Source: CAYLUN01 sp964386865 (GTDB lineage: Bacteria > Verrucomicrobiota > Kiritimatiellia > RFP12 > UBA1067). From it: DNA of 50,074 nucleotides. Shown piece after piece: positions 34,662 to 42,718 of this stretch. The stretch spans positions 1 to 50,074 of the forward strand of contig CAYLUN010000037.1 in assembly GCA_964386865.1 (NCBI GenBank). The letters are read 5' to 3'. Each line of letters begins with the position of its first letter. Within the stretch, counting starts at the first letter, position 1. The position numbers and the translations under genes are program-made. The notes below the pieces were generated by a model. That model ran no database searches, was not told the DNA's origin, and worked only from the letters and a program-made list of their open reading frames with translations.

Positions 34662-36005
34662 ATGACGCGTCGGCAGTTTATGGCAGGCACGGGCGGAGCG
34701 CTTCTGTGGGGGACGAGCCGGGCGTGGGCGGGCGCGAACGACCGGGTGCGCGTGGCCGTGATCGGCATCCACGGCATGGGGCAGAACCACATCAAGGAAT
34801 ACAGCGCGCTTCCGAACGTGGAGGTCGCGGCGCTGTGCGACATCGACTCGAACCAGTTCGCCCCTGTGGTCAAGAAGCACTTCACGGACAAGGGGCTCCG
34901 GGCGCCCAAGACCTACACCGACCTGCGCAAGCTCTATGAGGACAAGGAGATCGACGCCATCTCGGTCGTCACGCCGAACCACTGGCACACGCTCGCGTCC
35001 ATCTGGGCCATCCAGGCGGGCAAGCATGTGTCGGTCGAGAAGCCCTGCTGCCACAACGTCTTCGAAGGCCGCAAGCTGGTCGAGGCCGCCAAGAAGTACC
35101 AGGTGCTCGTGCAGGACGGCGCGGAGCAGCGCAGCAACCCCTGCGCGCAAACCATGGCCACGTTCCTGCAGGGCGGCGGCCTGGGCGAGGTCTACCTGGC
35201 CAAAGGCCTCTGCTACAAGTGGCGCAACACCATCGGCCGCTACCCCGACGAGGACGTCCCCAAGGGCGTGGACTACGACCTCTGGCTGGGCCCCGCGGCG
35301 AAGCGGCCGTTCAACAAGAACCGCTTCCACTACAACTGGCACTGGAACTGGGAGTACGGCTGCGGCGACATGGGCAACCAGGGCGTCCACGAGATGGACA
35401 TCGCGCGCTGGGGGCTGGGCGTCACGCTGCCGACGAAGATCTCGGCGATGGGGGGGCACTTCATGTTCGACGACGACCAGCAGACGCCCAACGCGATGAT
35501 GGCGATGTTCGAGTTCCCGAACCCCGCGGGCGGCGGCGATAAGAAGAAGATCCTCCAGTTCGAGGTGCGCCACTGGATCGCCAACGGAGAGGACGGCATG
35601 TGGCTGAAGGGCGCGTCTCAGGGCAACGCCTACATGTCCACCAGCAAGGGCAACGTCACCGGCAACCTGTTCTTCGGCTCCAAGGGCTACATGGCCAAGG
35701 ACGTGGACAAGTGGATGACGTTCATGGGCGAGAAGCGCGAGCCCGGCGAGGCGGGCTCTGGCGTGGCCAACCACTACGAGAACTTCGTGAACGCCATCCG
35801 CTCGCCTGACCCGGCGACCTTCAACCGCAGCATCGAGGACGGGTTCAACTCGTGCGCCGTGATCCACCTGGGCAACATCGCCTACCGGCTCGGGCGCACG
35901 CTGACGTTCGACCCGGCGACGCTGACCTTCCCCGGCGACGCCGAGGCCAACGCCATGCAGACCCGCGAGTACCGCGCCCCGTACGCCGTGCCGGACAAGG
36001 TCTAG
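34662..36005 (+). CDS. Tat-exported Gfo/Idh/MocA family oxidoreductase
   Basis: A 447-residue NAD(P)-dependent sugar or cyclitol oxidoreductase. The N-terminus is a twin-arginine signal (TRRQFMAGTGGALLWG), then a Rossmann fold (VRVAVIGIHGMGQNH, VEVAALCDID) with VTPNHWHTLASI and the family motif GKHVSVEKPCCHN carrying the conserved EKP. The C-terminal domain has WNWEYGCGDMGNQGVHEMDIARWGLG, as in the large PVC subfamily of exported dehydrogenases. Ribosome site AGAAGGAGG. The 228 bases upstream hold only a CCCCGC-TTCC-GCGGGG hairpin (34495-34510). The substrate cannot be told from sequence. Confidence 0.9.
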   Translation: MTRRQFMAGTGGALLWGTSRAWAGANDRVRVAVIGIHGMGQNHIKEYSALPNVEVAALCDIDSNQFAPVVKKHFTDKGLRAPKTYTDLRKLYEDKEIDAISVVTPNHWHTLASIWAIQAGKHVSVEKPCCHNVFEGRKLVEAAKKYQVLVQDGAEQRSNPCAQTMATFLQGGGLGEVYLAKGLCYKWRNTIGRYPDEDVPKGVDYDLWLGPAAKRPFNKNRFHYNWHWNWEYGCGDMGNQGVHEMDIARWGLGVTLPTKISAMGGHFMFDDDQQTPNAMMAMFEFPNPAGGGDKKKILQFEVRHWIANGEDGMWLKGASQGNAYMSTSKGNVTGNLFFGSKGYMAKDVDKWMTFMGEKREPGEAGSGVANHYENFVNAIRSPDPATFNRSIEDGFNSCAVIHLGNIAYRLGRTLTFDPATLTFPGDAEANAMQTREYRAPYAVPDKV

Positions 36006-36050
36006 CACCGTGTCGCGCGGAACGGCCCGCCCCGTCCGCGATTATTGATA

Positions 36051-36079
36051 TTGCATACCTACCGGTAGGTATGTATAAT
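36051..36079 (+). promoter_or_regulatory. Sigma-70-type promoter of the tetR-efflux operon
   Basis: TTGCAT (-35), 17 bases and TATAAT (-10). The -35 is weak and the -10 perfect. The spacer is almost exactly filled by the operator palindrome. Confidence 0.65.
36054..36073. promoter_or_regulatory. TetR-family operator, perfect 20-bp palindrome
   Basis: CATACCTACCGGTAGGTATG is its own reverse complement and lies between the -35 and -10, 36 bases before the regulator start. Binding here would block RNA polymerase and so autoregulate tetR and the efflux genes. Confidence 0.85.
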
Positions 36080-36109
36080 GACCGGCCTTTCAACCGACAG
36101 GAGGTTCCT

Positions 36110-36718
36110 GTGGCTCGCAAAACAAAGGCGGAGGCGGAGCGGACGCGGCTGCGCATCCTGAAATCGGCGCTCGACCTGTTCGTGGCCAAGGGCTTTGAGC
36201 GCACGACCTTCGACGATGTGGCCCGGCGCATCGCGCTGACCAAGGGCGCCGTCTACTGGCACTTCGGCAGCAAGACCGACCTTCTGGCGGAGCTGATCCG
36301 GCACCTCTCGGCCGAGCAAACCCGGCAGATCGGCGCGGCGCTGCCGCAGCCTGTTTCGCTGGCGGCGCTGAAGGAGCACTTCATCGCGTGGGCGCGCCAG
36401 ATCGTCAGTACGCCCGCCAGCCGGAAGTCGTTCTACATGCTGATGCGGCTCGACTGGCCCTCCGACAAGTTCGAAGGCGTGAAGCAGCAGCTCCGGGAGG
36501 ATGAGACAAGCCCGTTCTTCTTGATCCGACGCACGCTGGAGAATCTCCGGCAGGCGGGCGCGGTGCGGGCCGATATCGACGTGTCCGGGGTGTCGTCCAT
36601 CTTGGGCGCCATGTGGATCGGCCTGATCAGCAACGAGGTCGAGAAGTGCCTCGACTCCGATCTGGCCCAGACAATCGGCTTCGGCTTCGATTCGGTGATC
36701 GCCGCGATCCGAACCTAA
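36110..36718 (+). CDS. TetR-family repressor of the efflux operon
   Basis: A 202-residue AcrR/TtgR-type regulator. The N-terminal helix-turn-helix is clear (TRLRILKSALDLFVAKGFERTTFDDVARRIALTKGAVYWHFGSKTDLLAEL); the C-terminal ligand domain ends FGFDSVIAAIRT. The start is a GTG at 36110 (VARKTKAEAE) preceded by AGGAGG with a 5-base gap; longer frames would cross the operator. It is followed after 13 bases by the membrane fusion protein gene, so the repressor and pump are one operon. Confidence 0.92.
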   Translation: MARKTKAEAERTRLRILKSALDLFVAKGFERTTFDDVARRIALTKGAVYWHFGSKTDLLAELIRHLSAEQTRQIGAALPQPVSLAALKEHFIAWARQIVSTPASRKSFYMLMRLDWPSDKFEGVKQQLREDETSPFFLIRRTLENLRQAGAVRADIDVSGVSSILGAMWIGLISNEVEKCLDSDLAQTIGFGFDSVIAAIRT

Positions 36719-36731
36719 GAGAGAACAAGAC

Positions 36732-37943
36732 ATGAAAGAAGAGAAGAGTCTGTTGAGCGAGAAACGTGAGCACCCGATCGCGAAGGGCCTCGGCTGGCTG
36801 ATGGCGTCGGCCTGCCTGTTCGGCTTGGGCTGGCTGGTGCGCGGGTGGATGCCGCCGGCCGCAGGCGCGGGCGGGCCGCCCCAGATGATGGGGCCTCCGC
36901 CCGGCGCTCCGGTGCCGGTTGTCGCGCAGGCCGCCGAAGAGGCCGCGCTCAATCCGCCGGTCACGTTCATCGGCCATGTGGAGCCCGTGCGCGACGTCGA
37001 TCTGCGGGCGCAGATCGACGGCTACGTCGAGGAGGTCAGCTTTCAAGAAGGCTCGATGGTGAAGGCCGGAGACGTGCTCTTCACGATCGACTCCGAGCAG
37101 TATCAGGCCCGCGTCGCGCTGAGGCAGGCGGAGCTGGCGCAGGCCGAGGCCGCGCTCGACCGCGCCGAGCGCTATCAGAAGCGACTCGAAGCCTCGGACG
37201 CGCGCGGCATCTCACAGGCCAACTTGGATACGGCGAAAAGCGACGCCATGCAGGGGCGGGCTTCCATCCAGCAAGCCAAAGCCAACCTGGCGCTGGCGGA
37301 GATCGACCTCAAGCACACGCGCATGGTCGCGCCCATCGACGGCCGCATCGGTCGCACGGCGGCCAACGTGGGCGACTTTGTGTCGCCCACGCTGGGCACG
37401 CTGGTTCGGATTGTGCAGGTTGACCCCATCCGCGTCGTCTTTTCGGTTACGGACCGCGAGTACCTGAAGGTGCGCGAGAGCATCGCCGACGAGGCCGTGC
37501 AGGACGCGCTGCGCGTGCGCCTGAAACTGCCGACCGGAACGATCCTCGACGTGACCGGCATGCGCGATTTCGAGAACAACGAGATGTCGGCGGAGACGGC
37601 GACCCTGCCGGTGCGCGTGCGCTTCAAGAACGCCGACGGGCTCCTCGTCCCGAACGGGTACGTCACGGTGATGATCGATCAGGCCGCGCCGAAGAAGTGG
37701 CCGACGGTTTCGCAGTCGGCGCTGGTGCATGACCGCGAAGGCCAGCTCGTGTATGTGGTTGGCGCGGACGGCAAGGCGCAGGCGCGCAGGGTCGAGACCG
37801 GCTCCCAGCTCGACGGCCGCGTGGAGATTCGCAAAGGGCTCGGCGTGGGCGAGCAGGTGGTCGTGCAGGGCGTGCAGAAGGTGGTTCCCGGACAGCCGGT
37901 ACAGCCCATGGCCGCAGCCGGCGCGGAGGCGGACAAGCAATGA
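36732..37943 (+). CDS. RND efflux periplasmic adaptor (AcrA/MexA type)
   Basis: A 403-residue membrane fusion protein. A single N-terminal membrane anchor (LGWLMASACLFGLGWLVRGW, about 19-38) replaces the lipoprotein signal of AcrA. Lipoyl halves flank a coiled hairpin (IDGYVEEVSFQEGSMVKAGDVLFTID ... HTRMVAPIDGRIGRTAANVGDFVSP), then the beta-barrel (VVFSVTDREYLKVRE) and membrane-proximal domains (PTVSQSALVHDREGQLVYVV). Its stop overlaps the pump gene by four bases. Confidence 0.93.
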   Translation: MKEEKSLLSEKREHPIAKGLGWLMASACLFGLGWLVRGWMPPAAGAGGPPQMMGPPPGAPVPVVAQAAEEAALNPPVTFIGHVEPVRDVDLRAQIDGYVEEVSFQEGSMVKAGDVLFTIDSEQYQARVALRQAELAQAEAALDRAERYQKRLEASDARGISQANLDTAKSDAMQGRASIQQAKANLALAEIDLKHTRMVAPIDGRIGRTAANVGDFVSPTLGTLVRIVQVDPIRVVFSVTDREYLKVRESIADEAVQDALRVRLKLPTGTILDVTGMRDFENNEMSAETATLPVRVRFKNADGLLVPNGYVTVMIDQAAPKKWPTVSQSALVHDREGQLVYVVGADGKAQARRVETGSQLDGRVEIRKGLGVGEQVVVQGVQKVVPGQPVQPMAAAGAEADKQ

Positions 37944-40900
37944 TCTCCGATGTGTTCATCGAGCGCCCCCGGTTTGCGATGGTCATCTCGATCGTGCTGA
38001 CTCTGGCTGGACTGCTGGCGATCAAGACCCTGCCCGTGTCGCAGTACCCGCAGGTGACCCCTCCGCAGGTCAACGTGGCTGCGGTGTATCCCGGCGCCAA
38101 CGCCCGCGAGTTGGCCAGCACGATCGCCATCCCGCTGGAGGAGGAGATCAACGGGGTCGACGACATGCTCTACATGTCCTCGGAATGTGACGACGCCGGC
38201 AACTACAGCCTCACGGTGACGTTCGAAGTCGGCACCGACCTCGACCTCGACATGGTCAAAGTTCAGAACCGCGTCCAGCAAGCCTTGCCCAAGTTGCCGA
38301 AAGAGGTGACGGAGCAGGGCATTTCCGTGACGACGCGGTCGTCCGACCGCCTGGGCTTTCTGTCGCTGCGCTCGCCCAAGGGCACGCGCGATATGCTCTT
38401 CTTGAGCGACTACGCCCACAACCACGTTAAAAACGTGCTGAAACGCATCTCGGGCGTGGGCGGGGCGGACGTTTACGGGCCCAAGCGCAGCATGCGCGTC
38501 TGGCTCGACGCCGCCCGCCTGACCGCGCAGCGCATGAGCGCCGACGATGTGATCAGCGCCATCCGCAGCCAGAACATCCAGGCTGCGCTCGGCGCGGTCG
38601 GCGCGGCGCCCAGCGAGGGCGACTCGCAGAAGGTGCTGACCGTGCAGGCCAAAGGACGGCTCAACGCGCCGGTCGACTTCCGCGAGATCGTCGTGCGCAC
38701 GGCGGAGAACGGCGGGCTGGTGCGGCTGAAGGATGTCGCGAAGGTGGAGCTGGGCGAGAACACGTATGCGTTCACCGGTAACTTCAATGGCGCGGACTCG
38801 GTGTCGATCGGCCTCTCGCAGCAGCCCGGCAGCAATGCGATCACGACGATGGACGCCATTCAGGAGGCGCTGAAGCGGCTCCGGGAGCGGCTCCCCGACG
38901 ATGTCGAGCTGGTGACGTCGTACGATGCCACGCGCTTTGTCCGCGCCAGCATTGAGGAAATCGTCTCCACCCTCCTGCTCACCTTCGCGTTGGTGATCTT
39001 GGTCTGCTATATCTTCCTGCAGGACTGGCGGGCGACGCTCATACCGTCTCTGACCATTCCCGTCTCGCTGTGCGCGACCTTCGCCGTTCTGAAGGCGTTC
39101 GGATATGGCATCAACACGCTGACCCTGTTCGGCCTGGTCTTGGCGATCGGCTTGGTGGTGGATGACGCCATCGTGGTGGTCGAACGTGTGCAGTACCTCA
39201 TGTCCACGCAGCGCATGGGTCGCAAGGCCGCCACGATCCAGACCATGCATGAAGTGACGGGAGCGATCATCGCGACGACGCTGGTTCTGCTCGCCATCTT
39301 TGTGCCGGTCGGCTTCATCACGGGCATCACGGGCAAGGTGTACCAGCAGTTCGCGGTGACGCTGTCGGTGGCCATCAGCTTCTCGATGCTGAACGCGTTG
39401 ACGCTCAGCCCGGCGCTTTGCGCGACGCTGCTGGGCGCCCCGAAGGAGCACCGGCGCGGCCCGCTGGGCTGGTTCAACGCCGCGCTCAACCGATGCCGCA
39501 ACGGCTACGTGCAAGCCGCGATGTGGCTGTCCCGGCGAATCGCGCTGGCGGCGCTCCTGCTCGTCACGGCGATGGCGCTGACGTGGACGTGGTTCAAGCA
39601 GACGCCGACGTCTTTTCTGCCGGACGAGGATCAGGGTGTGGTCTTCGCAGACGTGCGGTTGCCGGAAGGCGCGAACATGGTGCGCACGGAGGCGGTCTTG
39701 CTGGCGGCGTCTGATGCGGTTCGCCACGACAAAGGAATCCATTTCGTGCTCGGCATCGCGGGCTTCAGCATGATGGGTGGCCGCTCGGAGAACGTCGGCT
39801 TGCTGGTGGTCGGGTTCGACCACTGGGCCGACCGCAAAACGCCCGACTTGCAGGCGCTCCCGCTCCTCAACCAGATGCGAGCCAAGTGCGCGGTGATTCC
39901 CGGCGCCCAGATCAACTTCTTCATGCCGCCGTCGATTCCGGGCTTAGGCATTAACGGCGGCCTGGATCTGCGCCTGCAGTCGCAGGGCGACGACGATCCC
40001 GTGAAGCTGGAGGCGGCGCTGCACCAGTTGCTGGGCGGCATCAACCAGACGCCCGGCATCCTCTTCGCCTTCAGCGGGTACAACGCCCAGACCCCCTCGC
40101 TCTACCTGGACGTGGACCGGGTCAAGGCGGAGTCGCTGGGCGTGCCGGTCTCCTCGGTCTTCTCGACCTTGCAGAATTATCTGGGGTCGCGGTATGTCAA
40201 CGACATCAACTTGGACAGCCAAGTGAACCAGGTGATCGTGCAGTCCGACTGGAGCGGTCGCGCGTCGCCGGACGATGTGCTTCGCCTGTACGTGAAGGCC
40301 GCGGGGGGGGCGATGGTGCCGATCGGCAGTCTGGCGGAGGTCTCGACCCGGCTCGGTCCGCGCCTCTACCCGCGCTACAACCTCTTTCCGAGTGCGGGCG
40401 TCACGGCGGCGCTGCTGCCCGGCGCGAGCAGCGGCCAGGCCATGGCGCAGATCGACGAGCTGTCTAAGAAGGTCTTGCCGCCCGGCTATGCGGTCGAGTG
40501 GTCGGGCCTGAGTTTTCAGGAGCAGCGCGCCTCTGGCCAGACGGTGCTGCTGCTGATGGCGCTCGTCTTCGGCTACCTGTTCCTCGTGGCGCAGTATGAG
40601 AGCTGGTCGATCCCCCTGCCGGTGATGCTCTCGATTTTCGTGGCGACGGCAGGTGCGCTGTTCGGATTGAAGCTGGCGGGAATGACCCTGAGCATCTACG
40701 CGCAGCTCGGTTTGGTTCTGCTGGTGGCGCTCGCCAGCAAGAACGCGATTTTGATCGTGGAGTTCTCGAAGACCAAGCGCGAAGAGGGGCTGTCAATCGT
40801 GGAGGCCGCGGCCGAGGGCGCGAAGCAGCGCTACCGTGCCGTGCTCATGACGGCCTTCACCTTTATCCTCGGCGTGTTGCCGATGGTCTATGCAACGGGC

Positions 40901-41062
40901 GCGGGCGCGGCGAGCCGCCAGGCGATCGGCGTCACGACGTTCTCGGGCATGCTGGCGGCAACCTGCCTCGGCATCTACCTGGTGCCGGGATTGTATGCCC
41001 TCTTCCAGACGCTTCGCGAGCAGGGCACGGCGCTACGAAAACGGCTGGGAGGTGGACGGTGA
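37940..41062 (+). CDS. RND efflux pump inner-membrane transporter (AcrB/HAE1 type)
   Basis: A 1040-residue proton-driven transporter. It starts MISDVFIERPRFAMVISIVLTLAG as in AcrB. The TM4 proton relay GLVLAIGLVVDDAIVVVE carries both aspartates, and TM10 carries the lysine in LVALASKNAILIVEFSK. Two large periplasmic loops and the duplicated 6-TM halves are present. The start overlaps the adaptor stop (ATGA). Probable substrates are drugs, dyes, bile salts or fatty acids; none can be chosen from sequence. Confidence 0.95.
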   Translation: MISDVFIERPRFAMVISIVLTLAGLLAIKTLPVSQYPQVTPPQVNVAAVYPGANARELASTIAIPLEEEINGVDDMLYMSSECDDAGNYSLTVTFEVGTDLDLDMVKVQNRVQQALPKLPKEVTEQGISVTTRSSDRLGFLSLRSPKGTRDMLFLSDYAHNHVKNVLKRISGVGGADVYGPKRSMRVWLDAARLTAQRMSADDVISAIRSQNIQAALGAVGAAPSEGDSQKVLTVQAKGRLNAPVDFREIVVRTAENGGLVRLKDVAKVELGENTYAFTGNFNGADSVSIGLSQQPGSNAITTMDAIQEALKRLRERLPDDVELVTSYDATRFVRASIEEIVSTLLLTFALVILVCYIFLQDWRATLIPSLTIPVSLCATFAVLKAFGYGINTLTLFGLVLAIGLVVDDAIVVVERVQYLMSTQRMGRKAATIQTMHEVTGAIIATTLVLLAIFVPVGFITGITGKVYQQFAVTLSVAISFSMLNALTLSPALCATLLGAPKEHRRGPLGWFNAALNRCRNGYVQAAMWLSRRIALAALLLVTAMALTWTWFKQTPTSFLPDEDQGVVFADVRLPEGANMVRTEAVLLAASDAVRHDKGIHFVLGIAGFSMMGGRSENVGLLVVGFDHWADRKTPDLQALPLLNQMRAKCAVIPGAQINFFMPPSIPGLGINGGLDLRLQSQGDDDPVKLEAALHQLLGGINQTPGILFAFSGYNAQTPSLYLDVDRVKAESLGVPVSSVFSTLQNYLGSRYVNDINLDSQVNQVIVQSDWSGRASPDDVLRLYVKAAGGAMVPIGSLAEVSTRLGPRLYPRYNLFPSAGVTAALLPGASSGQAMAQIDELSKKVLPPGYAVEWSGLSFQEQRASGQTVLLLMALVFGYLFLVAQYESWSIPLPVMLSIFVATAGALFGLKLAGMTLSIYAQLGLVLLVALASKNAILIVEFSKTKREEGLSIVEAAAEGAKQRYRAVLMTAFTFILGVLPMVYATGAGAASRQAIGVTTFSGMLAATCLGIYLVPGLYALFQTLREQGTALRKRLGGGR

Positions 41063-42525
41063 AAGTGTGTGCCCCGCTGCGACGCCGCGACCTGACTCGA
41101 CGTGAGTCGGCTCGGGCCGCTACATGTCGATTCATGTCGGCCGCTCTGCTGCTCCTCCTCGCCGGCTGCAAAGCCGTTGGGCCGGACTATCAGGCGCCGA
41201 CGCCGCCGGCGCCCACCGCCGCGCTGGCGCCGCAGCCCGAGCAGGGGCTCGCCGTGTCGGCCGAGGAGGCGAGCGCGTGGTGGTCGGCCTTCAACGATCC
41301 GGCGCTGACGCGGCTGATCGGGCAAGCGCTGGCCAGCAACCGCACGCTGCGCGTGGTCGCGGCGCAGGTGCGCGAAGCCCGCGCCAGGCTGTGCAAGAGC
41401 CGCGCCGGCCTGTTGCCCCAGGTGGATGCCAGCGGATCCTATGCCCGGTACCGCAACAGCGATAACGCGGGCGCGCCTGGCGACGGCGACCTTTTCAGCG
41501 CCGGGTTCGACGCGTCGTGGGAGCTCGATTTGTTTGGCCGCCGCCGCCGGGCCGTCGAGGCCGCGCAGGCGGCGTTCGCGGCGGAATGCGCGACGCTTGA
41601 CAACGCCTGGGTGAGCCTCGCGGCGGAGACGGCGCGGACGTATACCGAGCTGCAGACCGTCCGCCGCCGCCTCTCGGTGGCCCAGACCAACCTCTCCGTT
41701 CAGGCGCAGACGCTCGACATCCTGACGTCGCGGGCGAAGGCGGGGCTTGCGGACGACCTCGCGGTCGAGCAGGCGCGCTACAATCTGGAGCGCACGCGGG
41801 CGACGCTGCCCGGGCTTCAGAGCGCCGAGGAAGGGGCCCGTAACGCGCTGGCCGTGCTGATCGGCGCGATGCCGGGCGAAGGCGCGGCCGACGAGGTGGC
41901 TCCGGCGCCGATTCCGTCAGCCTCGCCCCGGACGCTGGTCGGCATCCCGGCCGACCTGCTGCGGCGGCGGCCCGACGTGCGGGCCGCGGAACGGCGGCTC
42001 GCGGCGCAGACCGCTCGCATCGGCGAGGCAACCGCCGACCTCTACCCGACGTTTAAGCTGAACGGCTCGGTCGGCTTGGAGTCGCTGGAGGGCGGCGACT
42101 TCTTCAAAGCAGACAGCCACTTCTTCTCGCTGGGGCCCTCTGTTTCGTGGCCAGTCTATAGAGCCGGATCGATCCGGGCGAACATCGAGATTCAGAGCGC
42201 CCTGCAGGAGCAGGCTCTGGCCGCCTATGAGCAGACCGTGCTCGTGGCCGTCCAAGAGCTGCGCGACGCGCTTTCCGACTATGCCCGCGAGTATGAGCGG
42301 CAGGCCTCGCTCGCAAAGGCGGCGACGGCGGCCCGCGCGGCGGTGGCCATCGCGCAGGACCAGTACAAGAACGGCCTGGCCGACTTCAACAGCGTGCTCG
42401 ACGCGCAGCGCTCGCTTCTGACGTTCGAGGAGGCCGCAGCGCTCAGCGAAGGCGCGATCACCACCCACCTCATCCGCGTTTACAAGGCGCTCGGGGGCGG
42501 CTGGGCGCCGCTCGCCACGCCGTAA
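41059..42525 (+). CDS. RND efflux outer-membrane lipoprotein (OprM/NodT family)
   Basis: A 488-residue outer-membrane channel. The start is a GTG at 41059 overlapping the pump stop, with GGGAGG upstream; an ATG at 41134 is an alternative that would give a shorter signal peptide. Lipobox LLAGC is followed by KAVGPDYQAPTPP, the usual OprM beginning. Two OEP repeats are seen (about 95-285 and 300-485; AWWSAFNDPALTRLI, ASWELDLFGRRRRAVEAA, LRRRPDVRAAERRLAAQTARIGEATADLYPTFKLNGS). It completes a tripartite pump. Confidence 0.94.
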   Translation: MKVCAPLRRRDLTRRESARAATCRFMSAALLLLLAGCKAVGPDYQAPTPPAPTAALAPQPEQGLAVSAEEASAWWSAFNDPALTRLIGQALASNRTLRVVAAQVREARARLCKSRAGLLPQVDASGSYARYRNSDNAGAPGDGDLFSAGFDASWELDLFGRRRRAVEAAQAAFAAECATLDNAWVSLAAETARTYTELQTVRRRLSVAQTNLSVQAQTLDILTSRAKAGLADDLAVEQARYNLERTRATLPGLQSAEEGARNALAVLIGAMPGEGAADEVAPAPIPSASPRTLVGIPADLLRRRPDVRAAERRLAAQTARIGEATADLYPTFKLNGSVGLESLEGGDFFKADSHFFSLGPSVSWPVYRAGSIRANIEIQSALQEQALAAYEQTVLVAVQELRDALSDYAREYERQASLAKAATAARAAVAIAQDQYKNGLADFNSVLDAQRSLLTFEEAAALSEGAITTHLIRVYKALGGGWAPLATP

Positions 42526-42718
42526 CGCAACCTTCCCTTGCAGCCATTCCAATTTCGGTTAACCCTGCCCCGTCAAAGCGGGCTGAAGCCCATTTTCACG
42601 GAACAGGATAGGCCGTCGAAGAGCTGCTCAATGTGCCTGATTGCGCATGCGGCAAGGAGTTGCTAAGCTATTTTTATCGGAGGGGGCTGTCGGTTATTGG
42701 GTGAAAAGGGAGGACACG
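42526..42718. other. Intergenic gap after the efflux operon
   Basis: No gene seen. A short inverted repeat GGGCTGAAGCCC at 42580-42591 followed by ATTTTC may be a weak terminator. No clear promoter is seen for the next gene. Confidence 0.4.

Noticed and set aside
37679..39823. 714-codon minus-strand frame opposite the RND genes
   Set aside because: His/Arg/Gln-rich shadow of the well-supported adaptor and pump genes.
42652..42666. CGGCAAGGAGTTGCT upstream of the beta-strand-repeat gene as a sigma-54 promoter
   Set aside because: The GG-to-GC spacing is one base short (9 instead of 10), which normally abolishes sigma-54 recognition.
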